The notes under the pieces were generated by a model. That model did not search any database, was not told where the DNA came from, and saw only the letters and a program-made list of their open reading frames with translations. Positions 7,486 through 13,717 of a stretch of 16,130 bases of DNA are shown here, piece by piece. The DNA comes from JAQVUB01 sp033809415 (GTDB taxonomy: Bacteria > Verrucomicrobiota > Lentisphaeria > Oligosphaerales > Oligosphaeraceae): NCBI GenBank assembly GCA_033809415.1, contig JAPXLT010000088.1, positions 1 to 16,130 of the forward strand, written 5' to 3'. Both the position numbers and the translations under genes were made by a program. How positions within the stretch are numbered: the stretch's first letter is position 1; each line of letters starts with the position of its first letter.

Positions 7486-7490
7486 CCCCC
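7486..7490 (-). promoter_or_regulatory. Ribosome binding site for the gene ending at 6773
   Basis: GGGGG on the minus strand stands 8 bases before the ATG at 7477 and favours that start over the GTG at 7486, which would directly adjoin it. Confidence 0.5.
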
Positions 7491-7500
7491 TTATTTAAAA

Positions 7501-7541
7501 ATTATAGAACAGGGGCGTTCAGAAATGTCCATACCTGAACG
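7501..7541 (-). promoter_or_regulatory. Possible promoter with an operator-like inverted repeat
   Basis: A perfect TATAAT (7501-7506, minus strand) lies 24 bases before the start codon at 7477. A good -35 box is missing. Instead an inverted repeat, CGTTCAG (7516-7522) and CTGAACG (7535-7541) with 12 bases between, covers the -35 position. This layout would suit a promoter controlled by a dimeric DNA-binding protein. It also implies that the gene has its own promoter rather than depending on the gene upstream. Confidence 0.4.
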
Positions 7542-7591
7542 CAATCGCAAATATAATTCCAGAAATGGAAATCTTATAAGACCGGTATAAC

Positions 7592-8182
7592 TTAGATTGA
7601 AACATATTTCACTTTATTTTTTCGAATAGAAAATCCCGTCTTGCCAGCTTCAATAAATTCACCATTAAAACCTTTGGTTTTTCCTTCATTAAACCAAATT
7701 GAGATGATATCTTGAAGTTTTTCAAAATTTTTAATGATCTCCATTTCTGTGCGATATTTTATGCAAATAGACATCTCCTCCCCCTCTACGATATTTTTAG
7801 ATTTAACAACTATCATTTGCTTATTAAATTCATCCCCTTCTGGAAAAGGTACTCTTATCGACGTACGATAATATGCATTGGGAAATTGCAAATGAGTATC
7901 CAGTATTGTTGAACTTGAAGCCTTACAGAAAGAAAAAATAAATGATGTTACCTCTTTGATGGGTTGAACCTCTTCAATTCGCAAAAAATTTATCAGGTGA
8001 TTTTGTTCTATGTACAAATCATTTTTATCATTCAACAAATACGGGGAAATATCATATCTGTCAAATTTTTTTATAATTTCTTCGCAAATATATGATGCAT
8101 TTTGGATTAACATATCACGAACAAAAATCAAACCTGGTATATCTTCACTTGATGGTTTTATGCTTGTTGTAAAAAAACTCAT
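7592..8182 (-). CDS. Unrecognised protein, 196 residues, AT-rich gene
   Basis: I do not recognise the family. The product looks soluble, with no signal peptide or membrane segment. It seems to have a helical first half (EEIIKKFDRYD, HLINFLRIEE) and a strand-rich second half (FPNAYYRTSIRVPFPEGD, KQMIVVKSKNIVEGEEMSICIKY), ending in a basic tail. AAGGAG lies 10 bases before the ATG, so the start is well supported. The gene is clearly lower in GC than the flanking metabolic genes. It sits about 110 bp upstream of the other unrecognised gene on the same strand, so the two may form a functional pair. Nothing in either sequence shows toxin, nuclease or antitoxin motifs, so I assign no function. Confidence 0.75.
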   Translation of the reverse strand: MSFFTTSIKPSSEDIPGLIFVRDMLIQNASYICEEIIKKFDRYDISPYLLNDKNDLYIEQNHLINFLRIEEVQPIKEVTSFIFSFCKASSSTILDTHLQFPNAYYRTSIRVPFPEGDEFNKQMIVVKSKNIVEGEEMSICIKYRTEMEIIKNFEKLQDIISIWFNEGKTKGFNGEFIEAGKTGFSIRKNKVKYVSI

Positions 8183-8366
8183 AATATCTTATCTCCTTTC
8201 AAGGTAGTAAAAAAGTTAGGTTGCCAAAGTCCGGGGCGAATTTCCAACCGACTTTCCTTGCCAAATTTAACATTGAAAACGGTATCTTAAAATATCCGCT
8301 TGGATCGAGCCCATTCACTGGAGCACAAGAGCATACACATACTTATGCAGACTTTGCGGCTCTACG
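8183..8366. other. Upstream region of the 196-residue gene, no gene seen
   Basis: No open frame with a ribosome binding site and no clear promoter pair is visible. The stretch ends at the left boundary of element A copy A2. Confidence 0.4.
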
Positions 8367-8498
8367 TAGACCCCATCCAAAAATGATTTTTTAACCGCGA
8401 ACCACACGAAAAGACACGAAAATTTTATATAGGGTTGTTGCTCTGACGAATGAAATGGCATGCGGATTTGCGGTTTAGTCTATTGGTTTCTCCGATTG
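8367..8498 (+). repeat. Dispersed element A, copy A2 (conserved part)
   Basis: It starts TAGACCCCATCCAAAAATG and follows the copy at 3766 through the CACACGAAAAGACACGAAA motif, the GGGTTG(T/C)TGCT segment and TCTATTG(G/T)TTTCTCCGA at the right end. Differences are mostly single substitutions. It is non-coding. Confidence 0.8.
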
Positions 8499-8568
8499 CT
8501 TGGCGTTCTTGGCGTTCTTGGCGGTTGGTTCCTCGTCATTGAACCGCCAAGACGCCAAGTACGCCAAG
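8499..8568. repeat. Long palindrome made of 9-bp units (A2 hairpin)
   Basis: The left arm (8499-8531) is CTTGGCGTT, CTTGGCGTT, CTTGGCGGTT, then GGTTC. The right arm (8541-8568) is GAACC GCCAAG ACGCCAAG TACGCCAAG. The loop is CTCGTCATT. The arms pair well apart from a 4-base bulge and single mismatches, and CCGA/TCGG extends the stem outward. It takes the same position after element A as the palindrome at 3889, but with unrelated units. Confidence 0.88.
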
Positions 8569-8753
8569 GTCGGCTTTATGGAGTTGTAACGTCGGCATTG
8601 GTTACAAAGCGTCAAGTTAAGAGTATTGATTTTGAGGGACTGAATCATTTTTCGGGCTTGGTATACTGCCCGGCATAGAAAATGATGTCATTCATGATTT
8701 GTTTCCTTTTCTATAAAAGAAAGAGCATTTTATGCAATATATTGCGCGGAAAA

Positions 8754-8782
8754 TTGATTTGCAAACCTAAAATTAATATGTT
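8754..8782 (+). promoter_or_regulatory. Predicted promoter of the oxidoreductase-acetyltransferase gene
   Basis: TTGATT (8754-8759) and TATGTT (8777-8782) are exactly 17 bases apart in an AT-rich stretch. Transcription would begin near 8789, giving a leader of about 55 bases. I see no operator-like repeat around it. Confidence 0.45.
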
Positions 8783-8843
8783 ACCTTATGCCCATTCGCC
8801 AAACGAACAATGAACACTTTCGCACGCCAAAAGGAACAAAGCG

Positions 8844-10922
8844 ATGGGGAAAATTTTTGCTACTGACAAGACGATCCGCATGGGCATCTGGGGTCTGGGG
8901 CGCGGTCGCGCATTTATCGACCAGTGCAAAGCGCTCAACATCGAAATTGTTGCGGGGTGTGACCTCAACAAAACGATGTGCGATGATTTCCGCAAGATTT
9001 GCCCCGACGCATTCATCACGCAAAACGAGGATGAATTTCTTGCCTGCGACATGGATGCGGTTCTTGTGGCAACCTACTTTTTTGCCCATGCCGATGATGC
9101 CATCAAGGCGCTGAATGCCGGGAAACACGTATTAAGTGAAGTGAGCGCTTTTTTCACGCCCGCCGAAGGCGTCCGATTAGTCGAAGCAGTGGAAAAGAGC
9201 GGCAAAGTTTACGCACTTGCAGAAAACTACGCCGATCAATTCGTCAAAAAGCTCTGGCAGGACGGGGTATTTGGCGAACTTGCCTATGCGGAATTCGATT
9301 ATGTGCATGAATGCCGCCCCCTGTGCTATTCCTATTTATACGGCGATCCAATGATTCCGGGGAATACCGCCCATGCATGGCGTTCATGGCTCAATTTTCA
9401 CTACTACTGCACCCATTCGCTGGGTGCGGCAATGGAAATCACCGGCACCCGCCCCGTGAAAGTTTATGCGCCTCCCAGCGACAAAACCTTGCCGGGCTAT
9501 CTTCCCGGCAGCGAAATGGGCGCCATGAAACCATCGTTTGTTACGATGGACAATGGCGGCATCATCCGCAATTTGATGGGGGCATCGACCGCCGATTCGC
9601 ACACTCGTAAAATCTGGGGAACGCGCGCCTATGTGGATTTGTCCAGCGCCAACCCGATTGTGCGACTCGGTCAATGCGGACGCTCGACGGCAATGACACT
9701 CGATCAGCCCAAGGATGAGATTACTGAACTGGCGTCCAAGGCAGGACATGGCGGCGGCGACTTTTATGTACTCTACAACTTTGCCAATTCGCTTTTGAAC
9801 GGCGCACCGGAACCTTGGGACATCTACCGAGCCTGCGACGTGACGCTGACCGGCATCATGGCGGTTAAAAGCGAATACAGTGGCGGCATTCCGATTGATG
9901 TCCCCGATTTCCGCGATAAAGCGGTGCGTGAAGCCTTCCGCAATGATCATTTCATGCAAATGCGCCTTGATCCCAAAAAGATTTTCCCGGACGATCAGGA
10001 TATCAAGGAGACAAGCCATTTTGCCAATATAATGAACGATCTTGATCGCGCATGGACTTTCCGGGGCGTGCCACTGGTGATTGCAGCGGTGGAAGGCATG
10101 AAGCTTTACCCATATATGAAAGATGTCGCATCCAAAGTTGCTGTGCAGACGAAAGTGCAGGAACTTCTGCGCGACTTGCCATCGCTTGTCGATACCTTCC
10201 GCCAGGCAAAATACCTCATGGAAAAATACGCCGGCTCGCCAGCTGCGGAAGCTCTGCGCTCGCTCTGTGAATCGGCGTATCCGGAAAAATTTGAGAATCC
10301 CGAAGCCTTCCGTGCGGAATTGACCGGCTGGCTTATGCACTGCAACCTATCATCCACTCCGCAGCTCTCGATGTCTGCCGATGAAGCAGTTCTGGAAAAG
10401 GTCCAGGTGCCGGAATGTCCGGAAGGTTTTGCCTTGCGCAAGTTCCGCGAAGGCGATGAAGAAGGATATGTTGCGCTGATGAAGAGCGCAGGGTTCTACC
10501 AGTGGGATGCGCGAAACGCTGAAAACTCAAAAAAAACGGCAATAAATGGCGGTATTTATTTTGTGGAGGAAATCGCCACAGGCCGTATTGTGGCGACTGC
10601 CATGACAAACTTGATGCGTACTCCGTCCGGCGAAGAAAAAGGCGAACTCGGTTGGGTGGCGGTGCATCCGGATTTCCGGGGCAAGCACTTGGCGGAAATT
10701 GTCAGTCTGGCGGCCATGAAAGGGTTCCGCGAGGCGGGTTACAAGTGGATTTGCCTTCTAACCGACGATTTCCGCATTCCGGCAATCAAGACCTATCTCA
10801 AAATGGGATGGAAGCCAATTATTAAGGATGAGGCAATGAACAAGCGCTGGGAGCGTATTTATAAACGTTTGGGCATGAAGTTGGACACGGACGCCTTTAA
10901 CAACAATAAAAGCAAAAATTAA
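8844..10922 (+). CDS. Gfo/Idh/MocA-type protein fused to a GNAT acetyltransferase
   Basis: The first 390 residues are a Gfo/Idh/MocA protein, a family that binds NAD(P) and oxidises, reduces or hydrolyses sugars and cyclitols. The Rossmann motif is GIWGLGRGR (14-22). The usual E-K-P element after KH is E99-V100-S101, so the lysine used by typical sugar dehydrogenases is missing. YYCTHSLGAAMEITG (187-201) is the later active-site stretch, with H191. Residues 391-515 form a helical linker. Residues 525-680 are a GNAT domain: FALRKFREGDEEGYVALM (529-546), then GELGWVAVHPDFRGKHLAE (600-618) with the acetyl-CoA loop, and YLKMGWKPI (651-659). AGGA lies 8 bases before the ATG. There is no signal peptide, so it is cytoplasmic. 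It heads a possible two-gene unit with the glycosidase-like gene 195 bp downstream. Loss of the lysine suggests an activity other than simple dehydrogenation, such as the NAD-dependent hydrolysis seen in GH109; that is inference. Confidence 0.88.
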   Translation: MGKIFATDKTIRMGIWGLGRGRAFIDQCKALNIEIVAGCDLNKTMCDDFRKICPDAFITQNEDEFLACDMDAVLVATYFFAHADDAIKALNAGKHVLSEVSAFFTPAEGVRLVEAVEKSGKVYALAENYADQFVKKLWQDGVFGELAYAEFDYVHECRPLCYSYLYGDPMIPGNTAHAWRSWLNFHYYCTHSLGAAMEITGTRPVKVYAPPSDKTLPGYLPGSEMGAMKPSFVTMDNGGIIRNLMGASTADSHTRKIWGTRAYVDLSSANPIVRLGQCGRSTAMTLDQPKDEITELASKAGHGGGDFYVLYNFANSLLNGAPEPWDIYRACDVTLTGIMAVKSEYSGGIPIDVPDFRDKAVREAFRNDHFMQMRLDPKKIFPDDQDIKETSHFANIMNDLDRAWTFRGVPLVIAAVEGMKLYPYMKDVASKVAVQTKVQELLRDLPSLVDTFRQAKYLMEKYAGSPAAEALRSLCESAYPEKFENPEAFRAELTGWLMHCNLSSTPQLSMSADEAVLEKVQVPECPEGFALRKFREGDEEGYVALMKSAGFYQWDARNAENSKKTAINGGIYFVEEIATGRIVATAMTNLMRTPSGEEKGELGWVAVHPDFRGKHLAEIVSLAAMKGFREAGYKWICLLTDDFRIPAIKTYLKMGWKPIIKDEAMNKRWERIYKRLGMKLDTDAFNNNKSKN

Positions 10923-11103
10923 CCGCGACTGCCCCATCCAATCCCAGCGCAGCAAAACCTTGAAGTCAAGTGTTTTTCCCATGCGCCTCGGGCGTTGTTG
11001 ATGCAAATCTTGCTATGCCGGAAAATTATCCGGAAACTGGAGTGCAATACACTGGGAGCCGACCTCCGGCAAAATTGCCGTTGACTTTTGCAAGCAATCC
11101 ATC

Positions 11104-11109
11104 AGGAGG
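11104..11109 (+). promoter_or_regulatory. Ribosome binding site that fixes the start at 11118
   Basis: A full AGGAGG stands 8 bases before the ATG at 11118. An in-frame TTG at 11088 would give ten more residues but has no comparable site. Confidence 0.8.
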
Positions 11110-11117
11110 AATTCGTC

Positions 11118-13016
11118 ATGTCATCGAAAAACTGCCCGCGTTTGAAAACTATCACGCAAAAAAACATTTCTGCCGAATTCGTGAAATCCGTGACCGGCAA
11201 GCAACGGGTCATCGTGGAATGCCCGGAGAAAATCGCCGGTGTGGAACTGGGCGAACCCACGGCAGCGAAATTCGAGCGAACTGTAACGGTCTCGGATTTT
11301 TTTGCCCCGGCGCTGCCCGCCGGCAGGATTCTGATGCAGCACCAATGTTGGTACAGTCCAGTCCTCAGTCCAGTCAAAGCCCATTTGTCTCTGGCCAAAG
11401 TATCCGGCTATCGAACGCTTGCTTTTGGGTTTCCGTCTGAAACTTTCCCCATCTTGTTCGAGCATCCGGATAACCCCAATATTCTGGTCGCTACAAGCTC
11501 CCTGAGCAATTTCATCGAGGGGCGCTTTGCCCCCAAGGAAGACTGGCAAATCGTCATTGGTCGCTTGCTTGCCTGGCTGGAAGGGAAGGATGGCATCGCT
11601 GACGTTGATTGGGAGATGACTGTCCGTCCCGCCTTCACCCGGGACGACAAGCTGCCTGCAAATGCAGAGCAGGAAGCCCTCGAGCGCAATATCGCATGGT
11701 TCAATGACCATATGTTTTTCGAGCATGCCGGTGAAATCGGCGTGTTTGAAGGCTATCTTTCCGCCATTTTGCCTAACGGCAGGCAATACCTTCGCCCGAA
11801 AACCCGTGCTGACTGTTCCGGCGAGGCGACGATGGTCACAGCGCTTGACTGGGCCTTGAACAAAAGCCATCCGTCCCGTAAAATGACCGACAGGATCATG
11901 CATTATTTGTTCAACGGGCCGGAACTGTACGACAATGACCCGACAAGCCAGACCTACGGCGGCTTGCGTTTTTATGAGTTCGTGCCTGCCTATTATAGTG
12001 AAGGTCGTGCACCGCTGGCCTGCATCTTCGCATCGGAACTATCGGAAAACTACAGCTATGCGAAGAAAATCCTGAGAAACTTGCTGTCGTTGCTCAGGAC
12101 AACCGGCCCGCAAGGCTTCCGCATCAGTTGTCTTCGTAACCCCGGATCATTCGACAACGGACGCACCTGGAAATATTACCAGGAAACAGACTATACTGAA
12201 TGCCGCCCGCATTACAATGCCAGCATGTGGGCGGCGTTTCTTCAGGCCTATGTATTGACTGGACACAAAGATTTTCTTGTCAAAACTAAATCAGCGCTAA
12301 AGAGGACGATGGAAATCTTCCCCGACTTCTTGTGGCAAAACGGGATGAACGGAGATTACGCCAGGCTGCTTTTGCCGCTGGCATTTCTTGTCGAAATCGA
12401 AGATACCGAAGAGCATCGGCAATGGCTCGGGAAAGTGGCGGAAAAACTGCTCGAGAGCGCGTTGCCCTGCGGGGGCATCCAGGAAAAAATGGGCAAGCCG
12501 GAGCTGGGTAAATATCCGGCGCCGCGCTCCAATGAAGACTATGCAAGCAACGAGGCGGCCTTGGTACAAAAGAATGGCGACCCGGTCATCGACATGATTT
12601 ATACTGCAAACTTTGCATTTATCGGCCTGCATGAAGCATTCTTCGCCACCGGCGAAGAAATTTACCGTACCGCCGCCGACAAGCTTGCCGAGTTTTTCTG
12701 CCGTGTCCAATGCCGCTCGGAGGAGCATAAATTCCTCGATGGCGCATGGATGCACGGCTTCGACTATGAACAATGGGATTTTTTCGGCAACCCCGCTGAT
12801 TTTGCCTGGGGACCTTGGTGTGTTGAATCTGGATGGACAAACACCTGGATCAGCGCGACGCTGGGTCTGCGGGCATTGAATCGACCGATGCTGTGCCGGA
12901 AAAACAGCGAGGAATACAAGCAATGGATGCCCGGATTGCTGGAGGAAATGGCTATAGTACATAGTGATGATGACAATGCGGGAAAGACAGAAGGGAGGGT
13001 TCCCGGCAATGACTGA
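11118..13016 (+). CDS. Six-hairpin glycosidase-like protein, 632 residues
   Basis: No family name can be given with certainty. Residues about 185-590 show the regular pattern of paired helices of an (alpha/alpha)6 toroid, the fold of many glycoside hydrolases and epimerases. Aromatic and acidic clusters recur, notably YYQETDYTECRPHYNASMW (353-371) and the region 540-580 with GAWMHGFDYEQWDFFG and AWGPWCVESGWTNTWIS, candidates for a sugar-binding active site. Residues 1-170 are a separate alpha/beta domain ending in NILVATSSLSNF and DWQIVIGRLLAWL, reminiscent of the non-catalytic Rossmann-like domains attached to some glycosidases. No signal peptide is seen, so it should act in the cytoplasm. 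It follows the oxidoreductase-acetyltransferase gene on the same strand with a 195-bp gap that has no clear promoter, and converges with the rhamnosidase-like gene. The shared theme is intracellular glycoside breakdown. The last 25 residues are charged and probably disordered. Confidence 0.8.
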   Translation: MSSKNCPRLKTITQKNISAEFVKSVTGKQRVIVECPEKIAGVELGEPTAAKFERTVTVSDFFAPALPAGRILMQHQCWYSPVLSPVKAHLSLAKVSGYRTLAFGFPSETFPILFEHPDNPNILVATSSLSNFIEGRFAPKEDWQIVIGRLLAWLEGKDGIADVDWEMTVRPAFTRDDKLPANAEQEALERNIAWFNDHMFFEHAGEIGVFEGYLSAILPNGRQYLRPKTRADCSGEATMVTALDWALNKSHPSRKMTDRIMHYLFNGPELYDNDPTSQTYGGLRFYEFVPAYYSEGRAPLACIFASELSENYSYAKKILRNLLSLLRTTGPQGFRISCLRNPGSFDNGRTWKYYQETDYTECRPHYNASMWAAFLQAYVLTGHKDFLVKTKSALKRTMEIFPDFLWQNGMNGDYARLLLPLAFLVEIEDTEEHRQWLGKVAEKLLESALPCGGIQEKMGKPELGKYPAPRSNEDYASNEAALVQKNGDPVIDMIYTANFAFIGLHEAFFATGEEIYRTAADKLAEFFCRVQCRSEEHKFLDGAWMHGFDYEQWDFFGNPADFAWGPWCVESGWTNTWISATLGLRALNRPMLCRKNSEEYKQWMPGLLEEMAIVHSDDDNAGKTEGRVPGND

Positions 13017-13075
13017 ATATGCATGGCTTCCATAAAAAAAGATAAATGCCTTGGGTTGGCTGACGCCCACAACCC

Positions 13076-13140
13076 ACACGGACTTTACACGGACTTTACA
13101 CGGACTTTACACGGACTTTACACGGACTTTACACGGACTA
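13076..13140 (+). repeat. 11-bp tandem repeat ACACGGACTTT
   Basis: Five perfect copies and most of a sixth stand in a row, without a single change between full units. It begins 60 bp after the stop codon of the gene ending at 13016. The perfect identity suggests recent expansion by slippage. Confidence 0.97.
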
Positions 13141-13159
13141 AAGATCGGCATAACGCTTT

Positions 13160-13245
13160 GCACCGTAGGCACTTCACCATGCTTAACCTCAGGCCTGGGG
13201 TGGAAACCCACCCAAGGGCAGTGCCTTGGTAAAGGCACCACAATC
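13160..13245 (+). other. Structured non-coding segment with two perfect hairpins
   Basis: GGGTGG AAAC CCACCC (13198-13213) and GTGCCTT GGTA AAGGCAC (13221-13238) are consecutive, perfectly paired stem-loops with 4-base loops. AGGCCTGGGG just before adds further pairing options. There is no open frame or U-tract. It could be the folded end of a lost mobile element or a small RNA. Confidence 0.5.
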
Positions 13246-13272
13246 AGATGGAAAAGTGCTTATATGCCAAAA

Positions 13273-13334
13273 ACTTGGAGCTTTCTCTCCAGAAAAAATC
13301 TTTCACGAAAAAGAAGATTTTGAAGGATAGTACG
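13273..13334 (+). repeat. Dispersed element C, copy C2
   Basis: It begins ACTTGGAG and ends GATAGTACG, aligning along its length with 4019-4081. The pair AAAATCTT and AAGATTTT can form a small hairpin. Element B copy B2 follows within 20 bp. Confidence 0.75.
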
Positions 13335-13617
13335 CCCTGCTCACCAACATGTAGGGCGTTTTCATTCCCTCAATCACATCGGAAAACGTCTCGTTTTTTA
13401 ATGGACAGGGACACGATGGACGCAATGGACAGAATGGACACAAATGGACACGTTTTTATGGACAGAATGGACACGTACAGCAGGTGACGTCTTGCCACGT
13501 CTTTAAACCTGTCCATTCGTCCATCAAACGAAAAGTCCATCGTGTCCATTCTGTCCATGATGTCCATTCTTGTCCATGTCCATGAAAATGAATGAAAACG
13601 CCCTGTTCACCAACATG
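13332..13617 (+). mobile_element. Element B copy B2: MITE-like palindromic element
   Basis: The core element 13353-13604 has exact 14-bp terminal inverted repeats, AGGGCGTTTTCATT and AATGAAAACGCCCT (13591-13604). A direct repeat of 20 bp with one mismatch, at 13332-13351 and 13598-13617, begins outside the left terminal repeat and overlaps the right one. Inside, arms of about 75 bases made of ATGGACA-type 9-bp units (left, from 13401) pair with TGTCCAT-type units (right, to 13582). Between them lies a unique core, 13472-13505, almost the same as in the copy at 6613. It encodes no protein. It is called mobile only because of its structure and its second copy. Confidence 0.7.
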
Positions 13618-13623
13618 GTGAAC
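13605..13623. repeat. Perfect 7-bp stem-loop next to element B2
   Basis: GTTCACC (13605-13611) and GGTGAAC (13617-13623) enclose AACAT. It overlaps the right member of the 20-bp direct repeat. The left member (13332-13351) is instead part of a CGCCCT/AGGGCG stem. Confidence 0.6.
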
Positions 13624-13665
13624 GGCATGAACTTCACAAAATTTTGAAAGCAAAGGAATTGGGAC

Positions 13666-13692
13666 AAAAAATCAGCTTTGACTGCTTTTTTT
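13666..13692 (-). terminator. Possible bidirectional terminator between convergent genes
   Basis: AAAAAATCAG (13666-13675), the 6-base loop CTTTGA, then CTGCTTTTTTT form a short stem whose outer part is an A-run paired with a T-run, so each strand ends in U residues. It lies 26 bp after the stop codon of the rhamnosidase-like gene on the minus strand. The G/C part of the stem is only three pairs, so strength is doubtful. Confidence 0.35.
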
Positions 13693-13717
13693 AGGTTTAA
13701 GTTTCATCATATGATCT

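Noticed and set aside
6502..8366. Genomic island integrated at tRNA-Ser with att repeats
   Set aside because: No integrase gene and no second copy of the tRNA 3' end could be found, so only the AT-rich composition supports it.
8653..8672. Operator or riboswitch hairpin upstream of the oxidoreductase gene
   Set aside because: It has only five G/C pairs with a ten-base loop, lies upstream of the predicted promoter, and shows no further conserved structure.
9384..10340. Open frame of 318 codons on the minus strand
   Set aside because: It lies opposite the oxidoreductase domain, and its Cys/His/Phe-rich composition is typical of a shadow frame.
11121..11903. Open frame of 260 codons on the minus strand
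   Set aside because: It lies opposite the glycosidase-like gene, which has a full AGGAGG and a sensible protein composition.
13023..13232. Open frame encoding a repeated DFTRTLHGLYT-like peptide
   Set aside because: The repeat is a by-product of the 11-bp tandem array; there is no ribosome binding site, and the array has the same appearance in other frames.
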